Shown: one piece after another, positions 14,703 through 24,843 of the stretch
How positions within the stretch are numbered: position 1 is the first letter of the stretch
Layout: the number at the start of each line of letters is the position of its first letter
Source of the DNA: Pseudomonas oryzihabitans
GTDB lineage: Bacteria; Pseudomonadota; Gammaproteobacteria; Pseudomonadales; Pseudomonadaceae
Assembly (NCBI RefSeq): GCF_014522265.1
Contig: NZ_CP017024.1
Span: forward strand, 469,501 to 533,500
Direction of reading: 5' to 3'
DNA length: 64,000 nt
The notes under the pieces: model-generated
The model's input: the letters and a program-made list of their open reading frames with translations, nothing else
Told to the model about the DNA's origin: nothing
Databases searched by the model: none
Made by a program: the position numbers and the translations under genes

Positions 14703-16538
14703 ATGCCTGACTATCGCTCGAAAACCTCCACCCAGGGCCGCAACATGGCCGGCGCCCGGGCGCTCTGGCGCGCCACCGGGATGAAGGACGAAGACTTCAA
14801 GAAGCCCATCATCGCCATCGCCAACTCCTTTACCCAGTTCGTGCCGGGCCATGTCCATCTCAAGGACCTCGGCCAGCTGGTCGCCCGGGAGATCGAGAAG
14901 GCTGGCGGCGTGGCCAAGGAATTCAACACCATCGCCGTGGACGACGGCATCGCCATGGGCCACGACGGCATGCTCTATTCGCTGCCGAGTCGCGAGATCA
15001 TCGCCGACGCCGTGGAATACATGGTCAATGCCCACTGCGCCGATGCCCTGGTGTGCATTTCCAACTGCGACAAGATCACCCCCGGCATGCTGATGGCCGC
15101 CCTGCGCCTGAACATCCCGGTGGTGTTCGTCTCCGGTGGCCCCATGGAAGCCGGCAAGACCAAGCTGGCCAGCCATGGCCTGGACCTGGTGGACGCCATG
15201 GTCATCGCCGCCGACAGCTCGGCCAGCGACGAGAAGGTCGCCGAATACGAACGCAGCGCCTGCCCCACCTGTGGCAGCTGCTCGGGCATGTTCACCGCCA
15301 ACTCCATGAACTGCCTGGTCGAGGCCCTCGGCCTGGCCCTGCCCGGCAACGGCTCGACCCTGGCCACCCACGCCGACCGCAAGGAGCTGTTCCTGCAGGC
15401 CGGCCGCACCATCGTCGAGCTGTGCCGTCGCTACTACCAGGAAAACGACGAGTCGGCGCTGCCGCGCAACATTGCCTGCCATGCGGCCTTCGAGAACGCC
15501 ATGACCCTGGACATCGCCATGGGCGGCTCGACCAACACCATCCTGCACCTGCTGGCCGCCGCCCAGGAGGCGGAGGTGGACTTCGATCTGCGCGACATCG
15601 ATGCCCTGTCGCGCAAGGTGCCGCAGCTGTGCAAGGTGGCGCCGAACATCCAGAAGTACCACATGGAAGACGTGCACCGCGCCGGGGGCATCTTCAGCAT
15701 CCTCGGCGAACTGGCCCGCGGCGGTCTCCTGCATGCCGATCTGCCCACCGTGCACAGCCGGACCCTGGGCGAAGCCATCGAGCGGTGGGACATCACCCTG
15801 ACCCAGGACGAGGCGGTGAAGACCTTCTTCCGTGCCGGTCCCGCCGGCATCCCGACCCAGGAAGCCTTCAGCCAGGCGACTCGCTATGACACCCTGGACG
15901 ACGACCGCGCCGAGGGCTGCATCCGCAGTGTCGCGCATGCCTATTCCCAGGAAGGCGGTCTGGCCGTGCTCTACGGCAACATCGCCCTGGACGGCTGCGT
16001 GGTGAAGACCGCCGGCGTGGATGAATCCATCCATGTGTTCGAGGGCAATGCCAAGGTCTTCGAAAGCCAGGACGCGGCGGTGCGCGGCATCCTCGCCGAC
16101 GAGGTCAAGGCCGGCGACATCGTCATCATCCGCTACGAAGGGCCCAAGGGCGGCCCGGGCATGCAGGAGATGCTCTACCCCACCAGCTACCTGAAGTCCA
16201 AGGGCCTGGGCAAGCAGTGCGCCCTGCTCACCGACGGTCGCTTCTCCGGCGGCACCTCGGGCCTGTCCATCGGCCATGCCTCGCCGGAAGCCGCGGCGGG
16301 CGGTGCCATCGGCCTGGTGCGGGATGGCGACAAGGTGCTGATCGACATTCCCCAGCGCAGCATCAACCTGCTGGTGAGTGACGAAGAGCTGTCCCACCGC
16401 CGCATCGAGCAGGACAAGCTGGGCTGGAAGCCGGCACAACCCCGTGCCCGCCGCGTGACCACCGCGCTCAAGGCCTACGCCCTGCTGGCCACCAGTGCCG
16501 ACAAGGGCGGCGTGCGCGACAAGGCCCTGCTGGGCTGA
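14703..16538 (+). CDS. ilvD: Dihydroxy-acid dehydratase
   Basis: A 611-residue enzyme, the standard IlvD length. It contains the iron-sulfur and active-site motifs [36 protein letters not shown] and the [14 protein letters not shown] region. It dehydrates 2,3-dihydroxy-isovalerate and -methylvalerate to the 2-oxo acids, the third common step of valine and isoleucine synthesis, in the cytoplasm. GAGAG precedes the ATG. It is monocistronic here, closed by the 16548-16577 hairpin. The related IlvD/Edd protein at 52281-54065 is a sugar-acid dehydratase and a paralogue. Confidence 0.97.
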   Translation: MPDYRSKTSTQGRNMAGARALWRATGMKDEDFKKPIIAIANSFTQFVPGHVHLKDLGQLVAREIEKAGGVAKEFNTIAVDDGIAMGHDGMLYSLPSREIIADAVEYMVNAHCADALVCISNCDKITPGMLMAALRLNIPVVFVSGGPMEAGKTKLASHGLDLVDAMVIAADSSASDEKVAEYERSACPTCGSCSGMFTANSMNCLVEALGLALPGNGSTLATHADRKELFLQAGRTIVELCRRYYQENDESALPRNIACHAAFENAMTLDIAMGGSTNTILHLLAAAQEAEVDFDLRDIDALSRKVPQLCKVAPNIQKYHMEDVHRAGGIFSILGELARGGLLHADLPTVHSRTLGEAIERWDITLTQDEAVKTFFRAGPAGIPTQEAFSQATRYDTLDDDRAEGCIRSVAHAYSQEGGLAVLYGNIALDGCVVKTAGVDESIHVFEGNAKVFESQDAAVRGILADEVKAGDIVIIRYEGPKGGPGMQEMLYPTSYLKSKGLGKQCALLTDGRFSGGTSGLSIGHASPEAAAGGAIGLVRDGDKVLIDIPQRSINLLVSDEELSHRRIEQDKLGWKPAQPRARRVTTALKAYALLATSADKGGVRDKALLG

Positions 16539-16547
16539 TTCGCAGGT

Positions 16548-16577
16548 TCCGAGGGACGGCATCCGCCGTCCCTCGGA
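16548..16577 (+). terminator. Hairpin downstream of ilvD
   Basis: A perfect 12-bp inverted repeat TCCGAGGGACGG / CCGTCCCTCGGA with a 6-nt loop, 10 nt after the ilvD stop. No U tract follows, so it may act as an mRNA 3'-end stabiliser or a factor-assisted terminator. Confidence 0.6.
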
Positions 16578-16748
16578 CGCTCCGCCCCACCTTCCCGCCG
16601 GCTTTCTCCGCTCTATTTCGCCCTTCCGCTCGCGTCCTTTCCTCTGCGCTTCGCCTACCGCTCCTTCACCTGGAGCAGCGCTCGCCATGACCCCATTCCA
16701 GAGGGGTTCCACAGTTGCTTGGCTTGCTATTTTTGCAGAAGCACAGCC

Positions 16749-16764
16749 TGTGATTCAGCTCACA
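16749..16764. promoter_or_regulatory. CRP/Vfr-type binding site upstream of the sugar porin operon
   Basis: TGTGATTCAGCTCACA has perfect TGTGA-N6-TCACA half-sites, the CRP consensus, and also fits the Vfr consensus of P. aeruginosa. It lies about 200 bp upstream of the porin start, in a 422-nt gap with no gene. Which protein binds in this organism is not shown. Confidence 0.65.
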
Positions 16765-16822
16765 CCTCGCTGTAATCGACCCGCTAGGCCGTTGAGTGAT
16801 CAAAGGCTACCCTCCGTCTGCC

Positions 16823-16838
16823 GCTGAATTGATTCAGC
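16823..16838. promoter_or_regulatory. LacI-family-type palindromic operator
   Basis: GCTGAATTGATTCAGC has perfect 7-bp arms around a central TG and closely resembles LacI/GalR-family operators. It lies 123 bp upstream of the porin ATG, between the CRP-type site and the leader. No LacI-family gene is in the window, so the regulator would be encoded elsewhere. Nothing else gene-like is visible in 16578-16960. Confidence 0.5.
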
Positions 16839-16960
16839 GATAAGTTTGTAGTCAGGTTGGTTTCCAATGGTCACACCTATACCGATCTTCCGCTCGAGCA
16901 CGGCGGATCAGGTGCTGGCCAGGCACTGAGTTACACAACAACAATAAACAGGGAACATAA

Positions 16961-18205
16961 ATGAATAAGAAAAAGGCTATCCCCTTGGCCAGGGTTTCGG
17001 TCGCGTCCTTGATGAGCACCCTGCTCCTGATCCCCGCAGCACACGCCTTCGAAACCACCGGTTATTTCCGCGCCGGCCTGGGAGACTCCTCCGGTTCCAA
17101 TTCGATGCGCTGCTTCAAGCTGCAGGGCGCCCAGTCCAAGTATCGTCTGGGTAACGAATGCGAACAGTACGGTGAATTTGCCGCCAAGCAGGACTTCCTG
17201 ACCCTGGACGACGGCTCCGCCGTGGGCGTCTTCGGCATGGCCAGCCTCTACAACCAGTACGATCGCACGCCGACCTTCAATGGTGACAACGGTCAGATTC
17301 GCCTGCCCCAGGCCTATGCCTACTGGAACAATGTCGCTGCCCTCAACGGCGGTAACGTCTGGGCCGGTCGCCGCTACTACAAGCGGAACGACATCCACAT
17401 CTCCGACTTCTTCTACTGGAACCAGAGCGCCACCGGCGGCGGTATCGAGGACGTCAACATCGGCGGCCTGAAATACAGCGTGGCCTTCTCGCGCAAGGAC
17501 AACCAGAACCAGAAGGACTTCCAGAACCGCTTCGACTTCAACGTCGCCGGCTTCAACACCAATCCGAACGGCTCGCTGGAAATCGGCGTCAGCTACCTGG
17601 ACAAGCCCACCAACCAGCCCAATGCCAACAGCGGCATCGCGGTGACGCTGCAGCACAAGCAGGCCAACTTCATGGGCTGGGGTGGCGTGAACACCTTTGC
17701 CGTGCAGCGCGGCCAGGGCCCAGGCACCGCTCTGGGCAGCACCGGCGATCCGACCCTGAGCAGTTCGGACGTCTCCTACCGCGTGGTGGACTTCTTCGAC
17801 TGGCAGATCAGCCGCTACTGGGGTGGCCAGGTCGCCGCGGTCTACCAGAAGGACGAACGTCCCAATGGCAACGACCTGCGCTGGACCTCGCTGGGTGGCC
17901 GTCTGGTGTACGGCATCAGCGACCAGTTCAAGTTCTCCACCGAGCTGGGTCATGACCAGGTGCAGGCTCCCGGCGGCACCCGCAAGCTGACCAAGCTGAC
18001 CCTGGCACCGACCTGGTCGCCCAAGGGTCCGGAATTCAAGACCCGTCCCGAATTCCGTCTGTTCTACACCTACGCCGCCTGGAACCGGGCAGCCCAGCAG
18101 GCAGCCGATGATTTCGACGCCGGCTCCACGCTGTCGAGCACCGGCAACTTCGGCAACGATCTGCACGGCTCCAACATCGGCTTCCAAGTCGAGCAGTGGT
18201 GGTAA
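16961..18205 (+). CDS. LamB/maltoporin-type carbohydrate outer-membrane porin
   Basis: A 414-residue beta-barrel protein. The signal peptide ends in PAAHA, followed by FETTGYFRAGLGDSSGSN and MRCFKLQGAQSKYRLGNECEQYGE, a classic LamB-family start. YWAGR-like text (VWAGRRYYKRNDIHISDFFYW) corresponds to the maltoporin region after the first barrel third. It ends in an aromatic residue (FQVEQWW), as outer-membrane barrels do. AGGGAAC precedes the ATG. Encoded first in the sugar ABC operon, it probably admits the same sugar as the transporter. The conserved hairpin after it may set a high porin-to-transporter ratio. Confidence 0.88.
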   Translation: MNKKKAIPLARVSVASLMSTLLLIPAAHAFETTGYFRAGLGDSSGSNSMRCFKLQGAQSKYRLGNECEQYGEFAAKQDFLTLDDGSAVGVFGMASLYNQYDRTPTFNGDNGQIRLPQAYAYWNNVAALNGGNVWAGRRYYKRNDIHISDFFYWNQSATGGGIEDVNIGGLKYSVAFSRKDNQNQKDFQNRFDFNVAGFNTNPNGSLEIGVSYLDKPTNQPNANSGIAVTLQHKQANFMGWGGVNTFAVQRGQGPGTALGSTGDPTLSSSDVSYRVVDFFDWQISRYWGGQVAAVYQKDERPNGNDLRWTSLGGRLVYGISDQFKFSTELGHDQVQAPGGTRKLTKLTLAPTWSPKGPEFKTRPEFRLFYTYAAWNRAAQQAADDFDAGSTLSSTGNFGNDLHGSNIGFQVEQWW

Positions 18206-18214
18206 CAGCTCCAC

Positions 18215-18239
18215 CGCGACCGGCGTTCTGCCGGTCGCG
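18215..18239 (+). terminator. Intercistronic hairpin between porin and binding-protein genes
   Basis: A perfect 10-bp stem CGCGACCGGC / GCCGGTCGCG with a 5-nt loop, 10 nt after the porin stop. Only a short U-containing tail follows (GTTCCTGTCT), so it is more likely a partial terminator or an mRNA-protecting hairpin than a full stop. Confidence 0.55.
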
Positions 18240-18268
18240 TTCCTGTCTCCGAACCTGAGCGCACAACA

Positions 18269-19297
18269 ATGAAAAGAACCGTCTCCCTCGCGTCCTTCGC
18301 CGGTTGCCTGTTGGCTGCCGCCCTCGCCAGCGGCACCGCCCAGGCAGCCCCCGTTTCCGCCTGTCTCATCACCAAGACCGATACCAATCCCTTCTTCGTC
18401 AAGATGAAGGAAGGCGCCACCGCCAAGGCCAAGGAGCTGGGGGTGACGCTCAAGGCCTACGCCGGCAAGATCGACGGCGACAGCGAAAGCCAGGTGGCCG
18501 CCATCGAGACCTGCATCGCCGACGGCGCCAAGGGCATCCTCATCACCGCCTCGGACACCAAGGGCATCGTGCCCAACCTGCAGAAGGCGCGCGAAGCCGG
18601 CCTGCTGGTGATCGCCCTGGACACCCCGCTGGACCCGGTGAGCGCCGCCGACATGACCTTCGCCACGGACAACCTGCTGGCTGGCAAGCTGATCGGCCAG
18701 TGGGCGCGGGAAACCCTGGGTGACAAGGCCAAGGACGCCCGGGTGGCCTTTCTCGACCTGAACGCCTCCCAGCCCTCGGTGGACGTCCTGCGCGACCAGG
18801 GCTTCATGCTCGGCTTCGGCATCGATCCCAAGGACCAGAGCCGTATCGGCGACGAGACCGATCCGCGCATCGTCGGCCACGACGTGACCAACGGCAACGA
18901 AGAAGGCGGTCGCGCAGCGATGGAGAATCTGCTGCAGAAGGACCCGACCATCAACGTGGTGCACACCATCAACGAACCGGCCGCCGCGGGTGCCTACGAG
19001 GCGCTCAAGGCCGTGGGTCGCGAGAAGGACGTGCTGATCGTCTCCATCGACGGCGGCTGCCCGGGCGTGCACAACGTCGCCGACGGCGTCATCGGCGCCA
19101 CCTCCCAGCAGTACCCGCTGCAGATGGCGGCACTGGGCATCGAGGCGATCAAGACCTTTGCCGACACCGGCAAGAAGCCGACGCCCACCGAAGGCAAGAG
19201 CTTCGTCGACACCGGCGTGAAGCTGGTGACGGACAAGCCGGTCCCCGGCATCCAGTCCATCGACAGCAAGACCGCCCTGCAGAAATGCTGGGGCTGA
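18269..19297 (+). CDS. Periplasmic sugar-binding protein of an ABC transporter (FrcB-like)
   Basis: A 342-residue protein with a cleavable signal peptide (ending GTAQAAP) and a type-1 periplasmic-binding fold. The fold shows in [60 protein letters not shown] and [16 protein letters not shown]. The latter parts resemble the fructose-binding FrcB group of Rhizobium rather than ribose-binding RbsB. It delivers sugar to the permease encoded next. Second gene of the porin-ABC operon. Confidence 0.85.
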   Translation: MKRTVSLASFAGCLLAAALASGTAQAAPVSACLITKTDTNPFFVKMKEGATAKAKELGVTLKAYAGKIDGDSESQVAAIETCIADGAKGILITASDTKGIVPNLQKAREAGLLVIALDTPLDPVSAADMTFATDNLLAGKLIGQWARETLGDKAKDARVAFLDLNASQPSVDVLRDQGFMLGFGIDPKDQSRIGDETDPRIVGHDVTNGNEEGGRAAMENLLQKDPTINVVHTINEPAAAGAYEALKAVGREKDVLIVSIDGGCPGVHNVADGVIGATSQQYPLQMAALGIEAIKTFADTGKKPTPTEGKSFVDTGVKLVTDKPVPGIQSIDSKTALQKCWG

Positions 19298-19403
19298 TGA
19301 CCTCTCGTCCAGGCTAGAGCAGATCAATCGCCCCGCCTGAGCGCCTGCCGCGCCGGCGCGGGCGATCGACTCTCGGCCGCTTTCCCGCTCTCAGGAGATT
19401 GCC

Positions 19404-20486
19404 ATGAGCGATCCGACCTCGCCCTCCCCGTCCGGCCAGCCCTTCGAACAGGTGCTCAAGCACAGTGCCACGGAGGTCGCCTCCTTCGCCCGTGACGAGC
19501 GCAGCCCGCTGGTCAAATTCCGTCACTTCCTGCATTCGCGCCCCTCGGCGGTCTCGTTGCTGGTGCTGCTGCTGTCGCTGTCCATCTTCGGTGCCCTGCT
19601 GGGCGGCAAATTCTTTTCCGCCTTCGCCCTCACCCTGATCCTGCAGCAGGTCGCCATCACCGGCATCGTCGGCGCGGCCCAGACCCTGGTAGTGATCACC
19701 GCCGGCATCGACCTCTCGGTGGGCGCCATCATGGTGCTGTCCTCGGTGGTCATGGGCCAGTTCACCTTCCGCTACGGCCTGCCGGTGGAGCTGTCGATCC
19801 TCTGCGGCCTGGCGGTGGGCACCCTGTGCGGCATGGCCAACGGCTGGCTGATCGCCCGCATCAAGCTGCCGCCCTTCATCGTCACCCTGGGCATGTGGCA
19901 GATCGTGCTCGCGGCCAACTTCCTCTATTCGCGCAACGAGACCATCCGCGCCCAGGAAATTGGCGCGACCGCGCCGCTGCTGCAGGTGTTCGGCGACAAT
20001 TTCCGCCTGGGGGGCGCGGTCTTCACCTATGGCGTGATCGCCCTGGTGGTGCTGGTCGCCCTGCTCTGGTACGTGCTCAACCACACCGCCTGGGGTCGGC
20101 ACCTCTATGCCGTGGGCGACGATCCCGAGGCCGCGGCGCTGGCCGGGGTCAACGTCCGCCGCATGCTGATCACCGTGTACGGGCTGTCGGGGCTCATCTG
20201 CGCCTTCGCCGGCTGGGTGCTGATCGGCCGCATCGGCTCGGTCTCGCCCACCGCTGGCCAATTCGCCAACATCGAGTCCATCACCGCCGTGGTGATCGGC
20301 GGCATCTCGCTGTTCGGCGGCCGCGGCTCCATCCTCGGCATGCTGTTCGGCGCCCTGATCGTCGGCGTCTTCGCCCTCGGCCTGCGGCTGCTGGGCACCG
20401 ATGTGCAATGGACCTATCTGCTGATCGGCACGCTCATCATCGCGGCCGTGGCTATCGACCAATGGATCAGAAAGGCGGCCAGCTGA
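19404..20486 (+). CDS. Sugar ABC transporter permease (FrcC-like)
   Basis: A 360-residue inner-membrane protein of the ribose/xylose/fructose permease family (BPD_transp_2). There is a longer hydrophilic N-terminus of about 50 residues, then about ten hydrophobic segments. LVVITAGIDLSVGAIMVLSSV and AVGDDPEAAALAGVNVRRMLITVYG (the EAA-like coupling loop) are characteristic. CAGGAG precedes the ATG. Its stop overlaps the ATPase start in TGATG, so the two are translationally coupled. Confidence 0.88.
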   Translation: MSDPTSPSPSGQPFEQVLKHSATEVASFARDERSPLVKFRHFLHSRPSAVSLLVLLLSLSIFGALLGGKFFSAFALTLILQQVAITGIVGAAQTLVVITAGIDLSVGAIMVLSSVVMGQFTFRYGLPVELSILCGLAVGTLCGMANGWLIARIKLPPFIVTLGMWQIVLAANFLYSRNETIRAQEIGATAPLLQVFGDNFRLGGAVFTYGVIALVVLVALLWYVLNHTAWGRHLYAVGDDPEAAALAGVNVRRMLITVYGLSGLICAFAGWVLIGRIGSVSPTAGQFANIESITAVVIGGISLFGGRGSILGMLFGALIVGVFALGLRLLGTDVQWTYLLIGTLIIAAVAIDQWIRKAAS

Positions 20487-21253
20487 TGACTACCGAACCC
20501 CTGCTCATGGCCCGTGGCCTGGTGAAGCGCTACGGCCGCGTCACCGCCCTCGACCATGCCGACTTCGACCTGCTGCCCGGCGAGATCCTCGCCGTGATCG
20601 GCGACAACGGCGCCGGCAAGTCCTCGCTGATCAAGGCCATCTCCGGTGCCCTGCGGCCCGATGAAGGCGAGATCCGCTTCGAGGGCCAGCCCGTGCAGTT
20701 CGCCTCGCCCATCGCGGCGCGGCGGGCCGGCATCGAGACGGTCTACCAGAATCTGGCACTGTCGCCGGCGCTGTCCATCGCCGACAACCTCTTCCTCGGT
20801 CGCGAATTGCGCAAGCCGGGACTGCTGGGCACCCTCTGCCGCACCCTGGACCGCAAGGAAATGGAGCGCATCGCCCGGGAAAAGCTCTCCGAACTGGGCT
20901 TGATGACCATCCAGAACATCAACCAGGCGGTGGAGACCCTGTCCGGTGGTCAGCGCCAGGGCGTGGCCGTGGCCCGGGCGGCCGCCTTTGGTTCCAAGGT
21001 GATCATCCTCGACGAACCCACGGCGGCGCTGGGGGTGAAGGAGTCGCGCAAGGTGCTGGAGCTGATCCTCGACGTGCGTGCCCGCGGCATCGCCATCGTG
21101 CTGATCTCCCACAACATGCCCCATGTGTTCGAGATCGCCGATCGCATCCACATCCATCGCCTGGGTCGCCGGCTGACGGTGATCGATCCGCGCCAGCACT
21201 CCATGGCCGACGCCGTGGCGCTGATGACCGGCGCCCAGACGGTGGCCGCCTAG
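20486..21253 (+). CDS. Sugar ABC transporter ATP-binding protein (FrcA-like)
   Basis: A 255-residue single ABC domain from the ATG at 20486; an open frame further upstream overlaps the permease and is not coding. Motifs: Walker A GDNGAGKSS, signature LSGGQRQ, Walker B VIILDEPTAAL, and switch His in LISHNM. Ribose and xylose systems usually use a fused double ATPase (RbsA, XylG, about 500 residues); a single-domain ATPase is typical of the FrcABC fructose type. No sugar kinase or isomerase follows, so the sugar identity is inferred. Confidence 0.9.
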   Translation: MTTEPLLMARGLVKRYGRVTALDHADFDLLPGEILAVIGDNGAGKSSLIKAISGALRPDEGEIRFEGQPVQFASPIAARRAGIETVYQNLALSPALSIADNLFLGRELRKPGLLGTLCRTLDRKEMERIAREKLSELGLMTIQNINQAVETLSGGQRQGVAVARAAAFGSKVIILDEPTAALGVKESRKVLELILDVRARGIAIVLISHNMPHVFEIADRIHIHRLGRRLTVIDPRQHSMADAVALMTGAQTVAA

Positions 21254-21357
21254 GCACAGGCCAGGCCCAGGGTTTCCCAGCCCACGGCTGAGCGGGAGAC
21301 CCGGGGCCTGCCTGATCGCCCATGATCCGGCCCGACAGGAAAAACCTGACTGGCCGC

Positions 21358-21385
21358 TCAAGTTATCTCCGGCAGGCACCGATAA
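21358..21385 (+). promoter_or_regulatory. Sigma-28 (FliA)-type promoter for the chemoreceptor
   Basis: TCAAG (21358-21362) and ACCGATAA (21378-21385) are separated by 15 bp. The FliA consensus is TAAAG-N15-GCCGATAA. It lies 34 bp upstream of the GTG start of the chemoreceptor, as expected for a flagellar-regulon gene. Confidence 0.6.
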
Positions 21386-21418
21386 AGTCTGACAAATAAC
21401 TGTCGGAGTTGCCTCGCC

Positions 21419-23305
21419 GTGCCTGCCTTGTCGTTGAAACAGAAACTCTCGCTGTCTGCCACCGCGGCCGTCCTGGTCGTGGGGGTGGGTCTGACCGCCA
21501 TCAACTTCTTCAATACCCGCACGGCGCTGGAAGCCTCCACGGTCGAGCAGCTGAAGACGGTCAGCTTCGTCTTCAACGGCGGGGTGCGCCAGTGGCTGGA
21601 CGGCAAGGCCGCGGCGCTGGGCGCCCTGGCCGCCGACACCCAGGAGGCGAACCTCCCGGCCGGGCTCAATCAAGTCAAGAACTCCGGCGGCTTCGACAAC
21701 GTCTTCTATGCCCGGCCTGATGGCAGCCAGGTCAATGCCAATGGCGTCCAGCTGCCGCCGGACAACAACGATCCGCGCAAGTGGCTGTGGTACCAGCAGG
21801 CGCAGCAGAATCCCGGCAAGGTGTTCTTTTCCATTCCCACCGTGGCGGCGGCAACCAAGCAGAATGTGCTGTCGCTGGGCTGGGCGCTGCAGTCGGCGGG
21901 CAAGACCACGGCGATCCTTGGCGCGGACGTCAGCATCAGCGACATCCTCGACCAGCTCAAGCGCGTGCAACTGCCGGGCGCCGGCAGCGCCGTGCTGGTC
22001 AACGGCCAGAACATCGTCCTGGGCCACGAGGACGCCGCCCTGCTGGCCAAGCCGATCACCGAGCTCTTTCCCCAGCTCGACGCGGACACCCTCCAGCGCC
22101 TGGCCCAGGCGCCCGGCGAGCGCCATGTCGACACCGTCGCCGGCCAGCGCCTCTATGCCGCGCCCATGAATCACAATGGCGAGACTCTGGTGATGATCGT
22201 CGACAGCGGCGTGCTCATGGCGCCGCTGCAACGCCAGCTGTGGATCAGCCTCGCCATCCTGGCCGTGGTGCTGGGTGGCTCGCTGCTGCTCATCAACCTG
22301 CTGTGCAGCTATCTGCTCCGGCCCCTGGGTGTGGTCTCGAGCGGCCTGCAGGTGATCGCCGAGGGCCAGGGCGATCTGACCCGCCGCATCGCCGTGCAGA
22401 GCACCGATGAGGTCGGCGGTCTGGCCGGCCACTTCAACCAGTTCGTGGCCAGCCTGCACGGCCTGATCGGTGGCGTGCGCCAGCATGCCCAGAGCGTCGA
22501 CGCCGAATCGCAGAAGGTCCTGCAGCGCAGCGCCGCGGCCACCCAGGAGCTGGGTCGCCTGCAGCAGGAGATCACCCTGGTGGCCACGGCCGTTACGGAA
22601 ATGGCGTCCGCCACCCAGGAGATCGCCCGCAATGCCGAGCAGACCGCCGAGGCCATCCGCCAGTCCTCCGACAGCACCGCCCAGGGCCTGACCCTGGTGC
22701 AGACCAGCAAGGAATCCATCAACAGCCTGGCGCGGGAAGTGGACGACGCCACCCGGGTCATTGGCGAACTGGACCATCACTCCCAGGCCATCGCCAAGGT
22801 GCTGGACAGCATCCAGAGCATCGCCGAGCAGACCAACCTGCTGGCGCTCAACGCGGCCATCGAAGCAGCCCGCGCCGGTGAGCACGGCCGGGGCTTTGCG
22901 GTGGTCGCCGACGAGGTGCGGACGCTGTCGCAGCGAACCCAGGCCTCGACCCGGGAGATCAACGAGACCATCGGCACCCTGCAGCAGATGACCCGCCAGG
23001 CGGTGCAGCGCATGGACAGCAGCATGGCCATCGCCGAGCGCAGCGTCGCCGACGTGGAACGCGCCTCCAGCGCCCTGGAAGAAATCGCCCAGAGTGCCGG
23101 CGTCATCTCCGAGATGTCCCTGCAGATCGCCACGGCAGCCGAGGAGCAGACCTCGGTCACCGAGGAGATCACCCGCAACGTCATCACCATCAAGGGCCTC
23201 GGCGACACCCTGGCCAGCGGCGCCGAGGATTCGGAACGCCAGTCGCGCTCCCTGCAGCATCACGCCGCCGACCTCAATCGCGACGTGGCCCGCTTCATCC
23301 TGTAA
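21419..23305 (+). CDS. Methyl-accepting chemotaxis protein with dCache sensor
   Basis: A 628-residue transmembrane receptor from the GTG at 21419, with GGAG upstream. Domains: first membrane segment (about residues 10-30), a periplasmic dCache-type sensor (about 35-270, including [12 protein letters not shown] and [15 protein letters not shown]), second membrane segment (about 277-300), HAMP ([25 protein letters not shown]), and the signalling domain with the hairpin tip [20 protein letters not shown]. It controls the CheA/CheW complex at the cell pole. The ligand is unknown. A sigma-28-type promoter lies just upstream. Confidence 0.94.
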   Translation: MPALSLKQKLSLSATAAVLVVGVGLTAINFFNTRTALEASTVEQLKTVSFVFNGGVRQWLDGKAAALGALAADTQEANLPAGLNQVKNSGGFDNVFYARPDGSQVNANGVQLPPDNNDPRKWLWYQQAQQNPGKVFFSIPTVAAATKQNVLSLGWALQSAGKTTAILGADVSISDILDQLKRVQLPGAGSAVLVNGQNIVLGHEDAALLAKPITELFPQLDADTLQRLAQAPGERHVDTVAGQRLYAAPMNHNGETLVMIVDSGVLMAPLQRQLWISLAILAVVLGGSLLLINLLCSYLLRPLGVVSSGLQVIAEGQGDLTRRIAVQSTDEVGGLAGHFNQFVASLHGLIGGVRQHAQSVDAESQKVLQRSAAATQELGRLQQEITLVATAVTEMASATQEIARNAEQTAEAIRQSSDSTAQGLTLVQTSKESINSLAREVDDATRVIGELDHHSQAIAKVLDSIQSIAEQTNLLALNAAIEAARAGEHGRGFAVVADEVRTLSQRTQASTREINETIGTLQQMTRQAVQRMDSSMAIAERSVADVERASSALEEIAQSAGVISEMSLQIATAAEEQTSVTEEITRNVITIKGLGDTLASGAEDSERQSRSLQHHAADLNRDVARFIL

Positions 23306-23413
23306 CCCCTCAGGCGCAGCCGCCCCTCGGGCCGGCTGCGTCCCGGCCGAAGACCCTGCTCCACGGGGCGGGCATCCGGTAAGATCGGCGCTTTTTCCGC
23401 GACGACTCCGCCC

Positions 23414-24772
23414 ATGTCCCAGCCTTCCCGCTCCGAACTGCTCTATGGTCCCCAGGACCGACCGCGCCCGCTGATCGCCCTGCTCGCGGCCATCCAGCAC
23501 CTGCTGGCGATCATCGTGCCCATCGTCACCCCCGGTCTGCTGATCTGCCAGGCCCTGGGCGTCTCGCCGCGCGACACCAACCTGATCGTGTCCATGTCGC
23601 TGGTGATCTCCGGCATCGCCACCTTCGTCCAGTGTCGCCGCTTCGGGCCCTTCGGCGCCGGCTTGCTGATCGTCCAGGGCACCAGCTTCAACTTCGTCGG
23701 CCCGCTGATCGCCGGTGGCGCCCTGATGGTCAAGAATGGCACCCCGGTGGAAGCCGTGATGGCGGCCATCTTCGGTGTGGTCATGGCCGGTTCCTTCGTC
23801 GAGATGGGGGTGTCGCGGGTGCTGCCCTTCGTCAAGCGCCTCATCACCCCGCTGGTGACCGGCATCGTGGTGCTGATGATCGGCCTGACGCTGATCAAGG
23901 TCGGCCTGATCAGCATGGGCGGCGGCTTCGCGGCACTGGGCAATGGCACCTTCGCCAATGGCGAGAACCTGCTGCTGTCGGGCACCGTACTGGCCACCAT
24001 CGTGGTGCTCAATCGCCTTCCGTTGCGCGGTCTGCGCAGCAGCGCCATCGTCGTCGCCCTGCTGCTGGGCTACGCCCTCGCGGCCTGGCTGGGCCGGCTG
24101 AATTTCACCGGCATGCACGAGGCCGCCTGGGTGCAGATCCCCCTGCCGCTGCACTTCGGCCTGGGCTTTTCCTGGTCGCTGTTCGTGCCCCTGCTGGTGA
24201 TCTACCTGGTGACCTCGCTGGAGGCCATCGGCGACATCACCGCCACCAGCAAGGTCTCCCGCGAACCGGTGGAAGGTCCGCTGTGGATGCAGCGGATCAA
24301 GGGCGGGGTGCTGGTCAACGGCGCCAACTCGCTGCTGGCCGGGCTGTTCAACACCTTTCCCAGTTCGGTGTTCGCCCAGAACAACGGGGTGATCCAGCTG
24401 ACCGGCATCGCCAGTCGCCATGTCGGCCTGTGGATCGCCGCCATCCTGGTCCTGCTGGGGCTGTTCCCGGCGGTGGCCGGAGTGATCCAGGCAGTGCCCG
24501 AGCCGGTGCTCGGCGGCGCGGCCATGGTGATGTTCGGCGCGGTCGCCGCCTCGGGGATCAACATCCTCGCCAGTGTCGAGCTGGACCGACGCGCGCTGCT
24601 GATCATCGCCGTGTCCCTGGCGCTGGGCCTGGGCATTTCCCAGGTACCGGAATTTCTCGCCCATATGCCGGCCGGCCTGAGAGCGGTGCTGGAATCCGGC
24701 GTCGCCACCGGCGGCCTGTGCGCCCTGCTGATGAACTGGTTCCTGCCGGAAACGCCCAAGACCCCCGGCTAG
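23414..24772 (+). CDS. NCS2 nucleobase:cation symporter (xanthine/uracil permease family)
   Basis: A 452-residue inner-membrane protein with about 12-14 hydrophobic segments. The motif QNNGVIQLTGIASRHVG is the NCS2 signature region and resembles the xanthine permeases XanP/XanQ (QNNGVIQ) more than UraA. AAIQHLLAIIVPIVTPGLL and VTSLEAIGDITATS are also characteristic. It imports a purine or uracil with protons. It stands alone, about 110 nt after the chemoreceptor; no purine-catabolic genes adjoin. Confidence 0.87.
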   Translation: MSQPSRSELLYGPQDRPRPLIALLAAIQHLLAIIVPIVTPGLLICQALGVSPRDTNLIVSMSLVISGIATFVQCRRFGPFGAGLLIVQGTSFNFVGPLIAGGALMVKNGTPVEAVMAAIFGVVMAGSFVEMGVSRVLPFVKRLITPLVTGIVVLMIGLTLIKVGLISMGGGFAALGNGTFANGENLLLSGTVLATIVVLNRLPLRGLRSSAIVVALLLGYALAAWLGRLNFTGMHEAAWVQIPLPLHFGLGFSWSLFVPLLVIYLVTSLEAIGDITATSKVSREPVEGPLWMQRIKGGVLVNGANSLLAGLFNTFPSSVFAQNNGVIQLTGIASRHVGLWIAAILVLLGLFPAVAGVIQAVPEPVLGGAAMVMFGAVAASGINILASVELDRRALLIIAVSLALGLGISQVPEFLAHMPAGLRAVLESGVATGGLCALLMNWFLPETPKTPG

Positions 24773-24843
24773 ACGCCCTTTTTCATCCGCGGACTGAAGT
24801 TCCACGCGGGGGTGCCGATAGCCTGGGCAAGTCACCTGTGGAC

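Noticed and set aside
14469-16712. A 747-codon minus-strand frame opposite ilvD, and a similar one at 16931-19327 opposite the porin and binding protein
   Set aside because: Same antisense artefact: no ribosome-binding site, no domains, and the plus-strand genes are certain.
16829-16842. Anr/FNR box in the porin leader (TTGAT-N4)
   Set aside because: The right half CGATA does not match ATCAA; the LacI-type palindrome explains the symmetry.
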